A DNA stretch of 64,000 bases from Gammaproteobacteria bacterium. Its GTDB lineage: Bacteria; Pseudomonadota; Gammaproteobacteria; SZUA-152. Positions within the stretch are counted from its first letter, which is position 1. Every line of letters begins with the position of its first letter. The position numbers and the translations under genes are program-made. This document shows positions 1-9,103 of this stretch, in pieces. Under the pieces are notes generated by a model, which had not been told where the DNA came from, made no database searches, and saw nothing but the letters and a program-made list of their open reading frames with translations. The DNA lies in assembly GCA_021648485.1 (NCBI GenBank), contig JAKISS010000005.1:1-64000 (forward strand). The letters are read 5' to 3'.

Positions 1-127
1 CAGCACAAATTTGCTGACGGAGATCGATCGGGCGGCCATGAAAAAAATGTCCCACATTTTCCAGGCAATGGTACTCTGGCGCATCAACCTGTTTCTGCAC
101 CCACTCGGCAACCTGTGCCAGATCGAC
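1..127 (-). pseudogene. C-terminal fragment of an alpha/beta hydrolase, running off the left edge
   Basis: On the minus strand a 42-codon frame is open from just after a TAG (128-130) to the window edge. It encodes a stretch ending in GHFFHGR, which I recognise as the catalytic-histidine region of small alpha/beta hydrolases (GHFFHG near the C-terminus). The N-terminal three quarters, including the serine elbow, are absent upstream; that space is occupied by the ferredoxin gene in another frame, which overlaps this one over 84-127. The simplest reading is a hydrolase truncated by a deletion that fused its tail to the ferredoxin gene. The alternative is a chance open frame, but the GHFFHGR motif argues against it. 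What lies beyond position 1 cannot be seen. Confidence 0.45.
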
Positions 128-437
128 CTATACGCAACCGCTCAACCACTTGTCCGTGCAACAGATGCTTTTCGACAATGTCGTCGATATCGTCCTTGTC
201 CACAAAGGTGTACCAGACATCATCGGGGTATACCACAGCCACCGGCCCCAGTTCGCAGCGATTAAGGCAGTCCGCTGAATTCACCCGCACACAGCCTTCT
301 TTGCCTGCGATGCCCAGCTCCTTAGTACGCTGTTTGGCATAATCGCGCAATGCCTGCGCACCGTGCTGCTGACAACAGACACTGCCGTCATCACGTTGAT
401 TGGTGCAAAAAAAGATATGGCGTTGATAATAGGACAT
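84..437 (-). CDS. Thioredoxin-like (2Fe-2S) ferredoxin domain protein
   Basis: A 117-residue protein starting MSYYQRHIFFC. Cys11, a CC pair near residues 21-22, and the later CLNRC motif are the cluster ligands expected of the thioredoxin-fold 2Fe-2S ferredoxins, and the segment GPVAVVYPDDVWY is typical of this family. It is probably a cytoplasmic electron carrier or iron-sulfur protein of unassigned partner. The family normally ends soon after VVERL; here about 17 unusual residues (RIGRSGTGC...) follow, read out of frame through the start of a hydrolase fragment, so the C-terminal tail is probably a by-product of a deletion junction near position 130. No neighbouring gene suggests a pathway. 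Confidence 0.8.
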   Translation of the reverse strand: MSYYQRHIFFCTNQRDDGSVCCQQHGAQALRDYAKQRTKELGIAGKEGCVRVNSADCLNRCELGPVAVVYPDDVWYTFVDKDDIDDIVEKHLLHGQVVERLRIGRSGTGCRVGAETG

Positions 438-531
438 ATCAGCAGAATAAAGGGTAAAAGGAAAAGATAAAAGGGGAAAGCGCAGCTTTTGCGTATCAAC
501 AATTGCCGTGGTTTCGCTGAAATTTTACGTT

Positions 532-570
532 AAAAAAACCGGGGTCAAGCACAATGCTCTGACTCCGGTT
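532..570 (-). terminator. Rho-independent terminator downstream of the lipoprotein gene
   Basis: Read on the minus strand, AACCGGAGTCA and TGACCCCGGTT form a stem with one mismatch around a 12-base loop, followed by a run of seven T. It lies about 245 bases beyond the stop of the lipoprotein gene and would end its transcript, or readthrough from it, before the ferredoxin gene. Confidence 0.5.
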
Positions 571-691
571 ATTTAGTACATTGGATACACCTTACCTATT
601 TGCGATCAGTATTACTATAACCCCAAAAATCAGTTTTATTATTTTGAATTCCATTAGAATTTTTCCCTGATTTTTATAAAAAAACAGCAGG

Positions 692-797
692 TAGGGTGCG
701 TCCTACGCACCATGACAAGCCATCAACATACAAAGTAGTTAAATACCATCCACCATGCCATTCGTTACACCGTAAATGGTGCATGGAATGCACCCTA
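692..797. repeat. Imperfect inverted repeat, TAGGGTGCRTYC type
   Basis: The left arm (692-713, TAGGGTGCGTCCTACGCACC...) and right arm (776-797) are reverse complements with four mismatches out of 22, separated by 62 bases. The left arm is itself nearly palindromic. Arms of the form GGTGCGT...ACGCACC are a motif I have seen dispersed through many bacterial genomes; no other copy was noticed in this window. It lies in the tail of the lipoprotein gene, 19 bases beyond its stop. Confidence 0.6.
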
Positions 798-815
798 TCT
801 AACTCCAACTGGTGG

Positions 816-1247
816 TCATTTAGGCGTACAACCTTCGGGCCACCAATATATCCAATTGCCTAATGGCCAACTAAACCAACAATCCGAACCTTTCATGTGC
901 AGTACATTGAGGGTTGTCATTTCACGCATCTGCATCGGCGGCAACGAGCCACATACTTGTATTTTGGGAGGTGCTTGCTTACATAAATCGCCGTACTTTT
1001 TTTCTAGCTCTGGGGTACAAATTTGGCATCTTGGTAACATGTCGCCTTGTGCATCTTTTAACTCCAAGCGTCCATCGGATGTAAAGGCCACTATTGCCAG
1101 AGTATTTGAGGGGAGGCCTTTCGGTACTGGTATAGGCGTGTCTGGTTTAACTTGCTCATAAGCACAGCCTTGAATAAAAGCCATCACAATCATAACTAGC
1201 ATAAACAATAAATATTTTGGTCTAAAAAACATTTTCGTTATCATCAT
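816..1247 (-). CDS. Small cysteine-rich lipoprotein, function unknown
   Basis: About 143 residues. A hydrophobic N-terminus ends in a lipobox (FIQGC), so the mature protein should be lipid-anchored in the envelope. The start at 1247 was chosen because a GGAGA ribosome site lies four bases upstream; an ATG two codons earlier is too close to it, and the next codon is also ATG. The mature part has six further cysteines (CQIC, LCK, QVCG, DCW, GCTPK), suggesting disulfides, and ends in an aromatic-rich tail. I do not recognise a family. It stands alone, with a probable terminator and an inverted repeat downstream. Confidence 0.7.
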   Translation of the reverse strand: MMITKMFFRPKYLLFMLVMIVMAFIQGCAYEQVKPDTPIPVPKGLPSNTLAIVAFTSDGRLELKDAQGDMLPRCQICTPELEKKYGDLCKQAPPKIQVCGSLPPMQMREMTTLNVLHMKGSDCWFSWPLGNWIYWWPEGCTPK

Positions 1248-1389
1248 TTTTCTCCACATTGAATGATTAATTGTTGGTAGAGCAAGTTTACTCCACGCCC
1301 CCTGCTACAAAGGGGGTGATGGTATGTTTTCAATCCATTTCTCTGCCGCCTAATCAAGTTCAACCTGAATCAGTTCCATTTGGCTTTGC

Positions 1390-4300
1390 TCAAAGTACCA
1401 GCGAAAGCCGTACGAATACAGTTCGTTCTGGCTGAAACAGGGATCCGCGCGGTTCATTGGTTCTGAAGTTATCGTCCTGATAACTAAAGTTTTCATCGAA
1501 GAGATTCTTCACTAGCAGGCTTACGTTTCCGAGCCGCTGCGGCAAGCGGTATCCAACTGATAAATCAGTGACCCAGAACTGCTCTCCAACCGATGCCTCG
1601 GAAATACCCACTTCCTGATCCACATAAGTTGCCCCAAACTTGGCAAATAGCTGACTGAAATGATAGTAATGCACTGCAAGTGGTAACGATTGTGTGCGCA
1701 AATGTTCCAAACCTTCAACAGCTATATCTGTCTCGAAGTCATCATACTGATACTCTGCACGCAACGCCCAACTAGGACTAACTGTCCAATAAAGATAGGC
1801 ACGATGTAAGAACTCACCCTGCTTGATTTTGATTCCGGCCGTCGGTATTTGCATATTCCGCTCAGTCAGCTCCATTCCCGTGTACAAGCCATTATTGCGG
1901 GATTTATAATCCAAACCAATTCCAATGCGTGTTGATTTTGTTGCGGCAGAATCGTCAAAAAACTGATTAAAACCGGAAACCTGGGTAGGCTCAATAGTTC
2001 GGTTTCGAAACAAGGATCGGCGCAGGACCTTAAACCCGGCTAACCGCAGAGTGACTCTCGGAGTCGCATTCCAGATTAAACCAGCCTTGGGATTCCATTT
2101 GCTATTTTGTACAGCATCGCTGTCGAAATCATCGTAACTCACACCCAAAGTCAATTTCAGCTCAGGTGTGGTGGTCCATGTGGAGTACAAATAGGCATTA
2201 TCATGCTTGATGTCGTTTGTTAAAGCGGAGTTACCACTAAACGGCGGAGGAAGCAGTGCTCCACCAGAACTGGAAATGACAGTCCCTTTTACTTCCTTAT
2301 CTTGGGACAAACGCCCAACACCTGCGATGACATGGACTCGATCCATCCTGATTAAGTATTGGGTCTCTAGTGAAACGCCGTCAGTATTGTCAACATTATT
2401 CGCAACCGACAAAATCGGAACCACAAACGGGACAAACGGAGGGATAATTTTCTCAAGGTAGTTAACATCTTTTTCATCTTCATAGATAACGGACACCAAC
2501 ACGTTTGATGCCGGTGTAGGCTTGAATCTGGCCCCAAGCCTGAGAGAGTCTGTGTCAGTTTTTCTCCTATTGGCTGGTGAAAAACTGCCGTCAAAACGCG
2601 ACGGCAAATCACCCAACTCGATTTTCCTTGTTTGAACTTCCAATTGAACACTGCTAGTAGGGGAAAGATCCAATTGCAAAAATGCATTATAAAGACTTTG
2701 TTCCTGGTCGTTATTCTCCCGGATACCATCGCTCTCATAGTGAAATCGGCCAACACTGTAGGATATCCGATCCTGCACCCCGGATAACACCAGATCATCA
2801 CCCCATGTATTGTTACTACCCCCAATGCCATTAGCTTGGAATCGCACCTGATTGCGAATAAACAGAGGATTAAATTCGTTGAACGAAGAACCTGCCGACC
2901 CCGCACCTTCAACGATTCCTAAGCTGCCTTCTCCAAGTTGTGGCTGTAACGGGTTGACATTAATAGGCTGCAACAACTGTGCCTGGAGCAACTCACTTAC
3001 TCGTGCAATTTCATGCCTCGGTAACACCGAATACGAGTCTGCCAGTAAACGATGAGCCGAATAGTTACTGAAATCAGTATTGACGGACTTCCAACCCTCA
3101 ACCAACGCGAGTTGCTGAAAACCTAAATCGCTATAAACCCGTCCCTGACTGGCACCCTTTGTCGCCTGATCTCCATCCAGTAACAACCTCGAACGATACA
3201 CAGCCCGGTTATCATTTAGCTCTGTGGATTTCTCCAAATCTCTCAAAGCTTCAATGGGCCGATTTTCCGTTTGTTTGCGAATTGCATCATAAAACCACGG
3301 TGTCGGATCATTGGGATCCAGTTCTTTGGCCAAGGCAAATTGCGTGGCATCCAGTGGACCGCGTTTTTCTTCGTAGTAGGCTTTGCCCAGATAACTGCGG
3401 ATCAGTGGATTTGCCGGGGCCAGACTGGCGGCTATTTCAATCTGGTGGCGACCGGGGGCCAGCTCACCACGGCGGATCATCGCCAGCCCCAAACCCAGCC
3501 GGGGCAGCGGGGCTGCCTGATCGAGTTCGATGGCCTGATTAAAGGCTTGTTCTGCCGCTGCAATTTTAATCCGTGTCAGATAGGCAAAACCGAGTACGCT
3601 TTGTGTTCGCGCAAGCCGAGGAGCGATTTCTGTCGCACGGTACGCCGCCTGTAATGCATGATCAAGCTCTCCAAACATCAGATGAAGTTCTGCCAACCGC
3701 GCCCAGGCCAAGGCATTTTCCGGTGCCAGTTTTACTGCTTGTTTAACGCTGAGGCGGGCTTGCTCCAGATCAAATACGGCCTGTTGTGCGTAAGACTGGG
3801 CCAGCCAGGTGGCGGCTATTTTTGGGCTGGCGTCAGTAGCTTCCCGAGCCAGTTTCAGGGCAAGATCAGTGCTATTTTGCGTCACGGCGATAATTGCTTT
3901 GAGCGCGAGGGCTTCTCCGTTCCGAGTATCCTGGGAGACATCCGGTTTCAGAGCATGATCCAGGTCGATACTGGCATGTCCGGCCTGACCTGCCGCCAAG
4001 TATAATGCCGCACGATAGATGTAGACATTGCCATTCGGAAGATCGCCCGGCAGTGATTCAATTTCTGTCAGTGCTGCGGATATTTGTCCCTGTTTATAGT
4101 GTTCAAAGGATTGCAACAAACGGGTTCGCCAAGGTTCCGGCAGCTCTTCGGCGGCTGTCACCAATGCGGAAAAATCACTCACAGCAGGGTAATACAGAGC
4201 CCAACTGACCGCATCCCATGGCTGCACCCGGGTTTGCAAGACGGGGGCTTTTCCGGTCTGAGCCTGGGCGGCTTCACCCTGAGTCAGGCGGATTTCTCCC

Positions 4301-4809
4301 TGTTCATTGCTGACCCGCACCTGACCTTCCAGTACGGTAACATTACTATGTTCTGCACCAACGGCGACAACAAACTCTGTGCCATCAACGGCGGCATTAA
4401 CGTAGGGTGTCAGCACTTCAAAACGTTGTTTTATACGACTGATAAAATGCGCAATACCTTTTTTCAGGTCCAGTTGATTTGTGCCCTGTGAAGAGGGGCC
4501 GGTAAACGTTACCGTGGAAAGTTCGTTCAGGCGCAAGATGGAATGGTTGTTGAGATAAAGTGCGGCGCGACTGTTGAGTTGAGTACGCACCATGTCATTG
4601 ACACAAAAGGTATCTTGCGCAACCACTTTTTCCCACGTTGTGCCGGATTTTTGGCGTTTCTCCACGATTCCTTGAGCGGAGGTAACTGTGGCCATGGTTT
4701 CGACACACTCTTCTGCCATTACCGCTGGCGAAAACAACCAATAAGCCAGTGGTAAAAACAAACTGTAACGAAGGGAACAAGAACGATTCAAGAGACACAC
4801 CCTATTCAT
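1390..4809 (-). CDS. FecR-domain / TPR / C-terminal beta-barrel outer-membrane protein
   Basis: About 1,139 residues from the start at 4809, chosen because a signal peptide (basic MNRVCLLNR, hydrophobic core, VMAEE cleavage region) begins there. The order is a FecR domain (about residues 40-175, with the hallmark NAAVDGTEF and VTVLEGQVRV), a long helical TPR array (about 215-560), then a region of alternating polar and hydrophobic strands whose end (VKNLFDENF ... RTVFVRLSLVL) looks like the last strands of a TonB-dependent-receptor-type barrel. No plug domain or TonB box was seen. FecR proteins with TPRs are often encoded next to CHASE2 cyclases, as here, so a shared envelope-sensing role is inferred. 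The ligand is unknown. Confidence 0.75.
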   Translation of the reverse strand: MNRVCLLNRSCSLRYSLFLPLAYWLFSPAVMAEECVETMATVTSAQGIVEKRQKSGTTWEKVVAQDTFCVNDMVRTQLNSRAALYLNNHSILRLNELSTVTFTGPSSQGTNQLDLKKGIAHFISRIKQRFEVLTPYVNAAVDGTEFVVAVGAEHSNVTVLEGQVRVSNEQGEIRLTQGEAAQAQTGKAPVLQTRVQPWDAVSWALYYPAVSDFSALVTAAEELPEPWRTRLLQSFEHYKQGQISAALTEIESLPGDLPNGNVYIYRAALYLAAGQAGHASIDLDHALKPDVSQDTRNGEALALKAIIAVTQNSTDLALKLAREATDASPKIAATWLAQSYAQQAVFDLEQARLSVKQAVKLAPENALAWARLAELHLMFGELDHALQAAYRATEIAPRLARTQSVLGFAYLTRIKIAAAEQAFNQAIELDQAAPLPRLGLGLAMIRRGELAPGRHQIEIAASLAPANPLIRSYLGKAYYEEKRGPLDATQFALAKELDPNDPTPWFYDAIRKQTENRPIEALRDLEKSTELNDNRAVYRSRLLLDGDQATKGASQGRVYSDLGFQQLALVEGWKSVNTDFSNYSAHRLLADSYSVLPRHEIARVSELLQAQLLQPINVNPLQPQLGEGSLGIVEGAGSAGSSFNEFNPLFIRNQVRFQANGIGGSNNTWGDDLVLSGVQDRISYSVGRFHYESDGIRENNDQEQSLYNAFLQLDLSPTSSVQLEVQTRKIELGDLPSRFDGSFSPANRRKTDTDSLRLGARFKPTPASNVLVSVIYEDEKDVNYLEKIIPPFVPFVVPILSVANNVDNTDGVSLETQYLIRMDRVHVIAGVGRLSQDKEVKGTVISSSGGALLPPPFSGNSALTNDIKHDNAYLYSTWTTTPELKLTLGVSYDDFDSDAVQNSKWNPKAGLIWNATPRVTLRLAGFKVLRRSLFRNRTIEPTQVSGFNQFFDDSAATKSTRIGIGLDYKSRNNGLYTGMELTERNMQIPTAGIKIKQGEFLHRAYLYWTVSPSWALRAEYQYDDFETDIAVEGLEHLRTQSLPLAVHYYHFSQLFAKFGATYVDQEVGISEASVGEQFWVTDLSVGYRLPQRLGNVSLLVKNLFDENFSYQDDNFRTNEPRGSLFQPERTVFVRLSLVL

Positions 4810-5218
4810 TTGCAATCCAATTTTTATTATGTAGAGGTAAATCTGAGTTTGATGCTGGGACTCTGCCGACCAGCATGACGTGCGCCGTATAATCCTCTTT
4901 ATTTCGCTTTCATTCAAGCTGTACCGTTATGGTAAAAGAAAGGGCGCATGCCAAGTAGCAATACTTAGGACGCTCAGCAAACACACTGACTGCATTATAA
5001 CGTTTGATGATAACCCTGTTATTTGCCGACAGCCTGCACTCTGTCTAAAACCTCTACTTTTAGTTATAGACTGCAACATTAACCGACTACATGACGTTAA
5101 TTTGCTTCAGGAAAATGAAGTTACCCCATGCATCACCGTAATACTATGTAAATAGTTGTGTTGTGATATGTGCAATATTCACACTGATGTACCTGATAAA
5201 CAGACATTGGTAAACAAC
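4810..5218. other. Intergenic region, FecR gene leader
   Basis: 409 bases between the cyclase stop and the FecR-protein start. It should contain the FecR gene's promoter if that gene is not read through from the cyclase. I see no convincing terminator, repeat or small gene; the short open frames here lack ribosome sites and plausible composition. Confidence 0.5.
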
Positions 5219-7489
5219 CTATTTTTTCTGCATGACAATCACGCCATTCTGTGGCAAGGGCAGCATTTTTTGTGCATGTAGTCTGCAACGTTCTAGGTAG
5301 TAACGACTGGGCCCATCACCGGGCGAGAGTTTAAACGTTCGCTGAAAACAATCCGTCGCTATCTGCCAATCATGATGCTGATAAGCATGTAATCCCTCGG
5401 CAAAACACTTACACAAATGCAGCTGTTGCTGGTCACAGTCTTCCTGTCGGCCTAACAGTTCGTGAATGACGATGGCTTTTTGTTTGCCGACCATGCGGAA
5501 TGTACCCAGCTCGCGACTGATAAAACCCTCCAGTCCCGAGAGGACCGCATCGGAAACCAACAAAGCGGTACCAAGCTGTTTGTTGAGCCCTTCGATACGC
5601 GAGGCTGTGTTGACGATATCGCCTACGGCGCGATATTCGTAGTGATCCAAAGCGCCGATATTGCCTAACATGATTTCTCCCGCATGCAGGCCAATGCGCG
5701 TCTGTAAAACAACGTCGGGGGCGGATTCCTGTCCGATTCGCAATGCGGCCAGAGCGGCTTCGCAGGCCTGCCGACGCAAGCAGCTTTCTTCCTGGTGCGC
5801 AGACCAGATTGCCAGCATCGCATCTCCCACCACATCGGAGATAATACCACCGTGCGCACGCACCGGTTTAAACAGGCGCGCGTAATAATCGTTCATACAG
5901 GCACTGAGTTCTTCGGGTTCCAATGATTCGGCCAGCTGGGTATATTGCGCGGCATCCGTTGCCATACATACGCCAAACATGCGTTCACTCAGCACTTTCA
6001 GATGCTGGGAACTGCGTACCAGATTCTCAACCACATCACTGGGCAGGTAATAACCAAAGGCCTGACGAATCCGGCTACGCTCACGGTTGATTTGTCGATA
6101 GCGCCATAAAAGCCCGATAAACAATGCCAGCGGCATTTGCAGCAGAACGGGGACAAAGAGCGGCAACCAGATTGCTGAACGGGTAAATAACTGCAAACTG
6201 ACCAGTATATACAGTCCCGCAGCAAACAAACTCAACAACACAAATGCGCTGGCACTGGGTAATTTGCTTAACCAGGCCAGTAACAAACCAAAACCGATAA
6301 TGATCGCGAGGTAGGCTATCGGCTCAGGCAGGCGCAGACTTTGTTGCGCTGAACGTTGTGCCAAAAAGGAAGTGGGTCTTGGTGCTGCAAGATTGGCAAA
6401 GGCGGTGGCGGCGATTTCCACACCGCTCAGGTCCAACCCACTGGTTTGCGAAAATACTGTGTAAAAATTATCTTTTTGCTCAGGTTGACGTTCTTCGGAA
6501 AAACCAACAAACACAACTTTGTCATTGAAAGCGGTAAGCTGTTCCGCTGTCGCAGACAGCACTTCACCATAGGACCATGTAGGAATGCTGCGCGGCGGCC
6601 CGTAAAAATTCAGATAACGACGTTCCGGCCCGAGATATACTTCGAGCAGCGCTTGAAGACGACGACGGCTCTTCGATGTCATCATCGAACCGGAAGGTTC
6701 CCGTAATGTTTCCAGCAACGTCTGAGTGATAGCGGTTTGCTGCTTAAAAAAAGTCCGTATCTGCACAATACGCTCACGTTGGGTGAGACCATCAAGGGAT
6801 GCCCGCAATGCTGTCACCTGTTGTGGGGCAATACTGGCAAGGGCTTCAAATAATAATACGTGGTCCTGTGATGCATAAAGTTCCAGAGCAACCGTCGGCA
6901 TTGAGGGATGACCGCCAGCTGAGGTGTGAAAGGTCCAGAATTGATTGACCTTGACCGGTACCTTGGGCAAAGCAAAGGGTGCGCTGGCAACCGCAGCTTG
7001 CTGGAATATGGGCAACGGCAGGAGCAAGCGCTCCAGATTATATTCTCCACCTCTCTCCAGAATCTGTTTTTCGCGTTGCAGTCTGGCGAAAATCACCACA
7101 TTGCCCGCCTGTCGCATTGCCTGCGCGAGACGCGCATCGTGCTCAGGTGTTTTGGGTTGACGAAAAAACACGTCGAAGACAATCACTGCCGCCCCTGCCG
7201 TAACCAACTGGTCGATCAGGCGCGCGTGCAATTCACGCGGCCAGGCTGCCTGATCATTGGCCAGCCCCAATTGCTGTGCAGCGGTTTTATTGATGGAGAC
7301 CAGCATGACATTGTCTGGCGGGGAGGCGGGCGAGCGCTGGTTGAACAAAAAATGCAGGGCCACATTTTCTTCCAGATCAAAACCACCCGGCACTGCGTAG
7401 ACCAGCAGCCCCATCACGGCAAGCAATAACGCAAAACAAGGCGTCAGCATACAGTGTGACTTGATGTTAGAGGAAAACTGCCTGACCAT
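5219..7489 (-). CDS. CHASE2-domain adenylate/guanylate cyclase
   Basis: About 756 residues from the ATG at 7489; a longer version would need a TTG start. An N-terminal membrane anchor is followed by a periplasmic CHASE2 domain (about residues 40-370; DVFFRQPK and FVGFSEERQ are typical), three membrane helices (about 385-470), then a class III cyclase domain. In the cyclase the metal-binding aspartates (MATDAAQYT and VVGDAMLAIW) and the NTASR motif are present, so it should be active, making cyclic AMP or GMP in the cytoplasm in response to a periplasmic signal. It sits directly upstream of the FecR/TPR barrel gene on the same strand, a pairing seen for CHASE2 cyclases elsewhere. Substrate choice was not determined. 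Confidence 0.88.
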   Translation of the reverse strand: MVRQFSSNIKSHCMLTPCFALLLAVMGLLVYAVPGGFDLEENVALHFLFNQRSPASPPDNVMLVSINKTAAQQLGLANDQAAWPRELHARLIDQLVTAGAAVIVFDVFFRQPKTPEHDARLAQAMRQAGNVVIFARLQREKQILERGGEYNLERLLLPLPIFQQAAVASAPFALPKVPVKVNQFWTFHTSAGGHPSMPTVALELYASQDHVLLFEALASIAPQQVTALRASLDGLTQRERIVQIRTFFKQQTAITQTLLETLREPSGSMMTSKSRRRLQALLEVYLGPERRYLNFYGPPRSIPTWSYGEVLSATAEQLTAFNDKVVFVGFSEERQPEQKDNFYTVFSQTSGLDLSGVEIAATAFANLAAPRPTSFLAQRSAQQSLRLPEPIAYLAIIIGFGLLLAWLSKLPSASAFVLLSLFAAGLYILVSLQLFTRSAIWLPLFVPVLLQMPLALFIGLLWRYRQINRERSRIRQAFGYYLPSDVVENLVRSSQHLKVLSERMFGVCMATDAAQYTQLAESLEPEELSACMNDYYARLFKPVRAHGGIISDVVGDAMLAIWSAHQEESCLRRQACEAALAALRIGQESAPDVVLQTRIGLHAGEIMLGNIGALDHYEYRAVGDIVNTASRIEGLNKQLGTALLVSDAVLSGLEGFISRELGTFRMVGKQKAIVIHELLGRQEDCDQQQLHLCKCFAEGLHAYQHHDWQIATDCFQRTFKLSPGDGPSRYYLERCRLHAQKMLPLPQNGVIVMQKK

Positions 7490-7587
7490 GGGTTCTCGTT
7501 GCTTTACAGATTTCGGATATTCCACAATGCGGTTTACATGTAAATTAAGCGCCAAAACACCCTTATCTTAAAAAACCATGAGTATTT

Positions 7588-7649
7588 AACGCAAAGGCGC
7601 AGAGAACGCAAAGTTGACTCTTTTTTTGCGTTCTCTGCGCCTTTGCGTT
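7588..7649. repeat. Perfect 25-bp inverted repeat with 12-base loop
   Basis: The arm 7588-7612 (AACGCAAAGGCGCAGAGAAC...) is the exact reverse complement of 7625-7649. The T-rich loop and strong stem could act as a bidirectional terminator, but the sequence also matches the widespread CGCAGAG/CGCAAAG type of intergenic repeat. It lies upstream of the cyclase gene, between divergently oriented genes, so a terminator role is less natural than a repeat element. Confidence 0.75.
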
Positions 7650-7698
7650 TATAACACGTCATTTGCCAGCGCCACTACAATACCGTTTTCTGATGTAC

Positions 7699-7862
7699 TA
7701 TACCCGTAGCGTTTGAAATTTAGGCACTTATTGCACGCCCTCTTCATTCCATGGCTGCGTTGAAATTCCTCACAATAGACCGGCTATTACTCGTCATTTC
7801 GCCTTGCCATGAAATGAATATGACGCACACTGAACACCTAAATCTCAAACGTTACGGGTATA
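7699..7862. repeat. 164-bp element with 26-bp terminal inverted repeats (MITE-like)
   Basis: The ends 7699-7724 (TATACCCGTAGCGTTTGAAA...) and 7837-7862 are reverse complements with two mismatches in 26. The interior has no coding frame but carries CATGG/CCATG and ATTTC/GAAAT palindromic pieces, as short nonautonomous elements often do. No transposase and no clear target duplication were seen. It separates the cyclase gene from ybaB. Confidence 0.6.
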
Positions 7863-8053
7863 TTGAAGCGTTTATCCGGAAAGATAGGGACTTACAGCAC
7901 CTGGATTCCGACTAAAAGCATGCCTGAGTGATTGAACACTTACTCCACATTTAATGTAACAGGTGATGTAGGCTTTATGCACCGTTTTATCTCTCATGTA
8001 TAATCTGAACCCATTCCCGGTTTTCCGTTGTCAATTTAGGTAGGAGCAATATC

Positions 8054-8380
8054 ATGATAAAAGGTGGTCTCGGCAAAATGATGAAACAGGCCCAGGAAAT
8101 GCAGGCCAATATGCAAAAGGCCCAGGAAGAGCTGGCCAATATGGAGGTCACCGGCCAGGCTGGCGGCGGCATGGTGTCGGTGGTGATGACAGGTCGGCAC
8201 GATGTAAAACGTGTCAGCATTGATGACAGCCTGATGGGCGACGACAAGGAAATGCTGGAAGACCTGCTGGCCGCAGCGGTAAACGATGCTGTGCGTCAGG
8301 TGGAGAGCACGTCATCAGAAAAAATGGCGGGCATGACAGCCGGGATGAATCTGCCCGGTGGTTTCAAGATGCCATTTTAG
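8054..8380 (+). CDS. ybaB: YbaB/EbfC family nucleoid-associated protein
   Basis: 108 residues, the family's normal size, with the helical N-terminus rich in Met, Gln and Lys ([12 protein letters not shown]), the GGGMV turn and the conserved VSIDDSLM region. The family binds DNA as a dimer and is nearly always encoded with recR, as here (stop 47 bases before recR). A GGAGC ribosome site precedes the start. In many relatives dnaX lies immediately upstream; it is absent here, replaced by repeat elements. Confidence 0.93.
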   Translation: MIKGGLGKMMKQAQEMQANMQKAQEELANMEVTGQAGGGMVSVVMTGRHDVKRVSIDDSLMGDDKEMLEDLLAAAVNDAVRQVESTSSEKMAGMTAGMNLPGGFKMPF

Positions 8381-8427
8381 GCCGCGCCCCAGCCTGACAC
8401 CAACTTGCACATACTTTAAATACCCCC

Positions 8428-9024
8428 GTGGAATTCAGCCCGCTGATCAATCGTCTGATTGAAGACCTGCGCTGCCTGCCCGGCGTCGGTCCAAAATCAG
8501 CGCAACGCATGGCTTTTCATTTGCTGGAGCGTGATCGCGAAGGAGCGCTGGCGCTGGCCCGCTCACTGACCGAAGCTTCAGAGCAGGTTGGCCACTGCAC
8601 ACAATGCCGCACGCTCAGTGAAACAGACCTTTGCCCGCTGTGCGCCAACCCCAGTCGAGAACAGCACCTGTTGTGCGTGGTGGAATCCCCGGCGGATGTG
8701 CGCGCCATCGAGCAGGCCACACCGTATCGCGGCTGTTATTTTGTATTAATGGGCCACTTGTCACCCCTGGACGGCATCGGTCCCAACGAGATCGGGCTGG
8801 ACTTACTGGACCATCGACTTGCCGAAGGCGCAATCAGCGAACTCATCCTCGCCACCAATCCCACGGTCGAAGGTGAAGCCACCGCCCACTACATTAACGA
8901 AATGGCCAAAATACACGGTGTTACCAGTTCACGTATTGCCCACGGCGTACCACTGGGAGGCGAACTGGAATATGTCGATGGCGGAACGCTTTCACACGCC
9001 TTCTCAGGAAGACGCCAGTTATAG
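8428..9024 (+). CDS. recR: Recombination protein RecR
   Basis: 198 residues starting at GTG. The N-terminal helix-hairpin-helix ([17 protein letters not shown]), the zinc finger with CTQC and CPLC, and the Toprim segment ([12 protein letters not shown] ... [11 protein letters not shown]) are in the usual order, and the C-terminus has the Walker-B-like [12 protein letters not shown]. It works with RecF and RecO in single-strand gap repair. It forms an operon with ybaB. The GTG start gives the family's standard N-terminus ([14 protein letters not shown]). Confidence 0.95.
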   Translation: MEFSPLINRLIEDLRCLPGVGPKSAQRMAFHLLERDREGALALARSLTEASEQVGHCTQCRTLSETDLCPLCANPSREQHLLCVVESPADVRAIEQATPYRGCYFVLMGHLSPLDGIGPNEIGLDLLDHRLAEGAISELILATNPTVEGEATAHYINEMAKIHGVTSSRIAHGVPLGGELEYVDGGTLSHAFSGRRQL

Positions 9025-9103
9025 CCATTTTCTGCACCCTCTCCTATTTTTCCAGGCAAATGCCCTACCGCAAATCACTGTTTTTCTCACCACCTTTCAT
9101 TAA

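Noticed and set aside
4880-5155. 91-residue plus-strand open frame upstream of the FecR gene
   Set aside because: It begins inside the FecR gene's antisense region and has no ribosome site or recognisable sequence.
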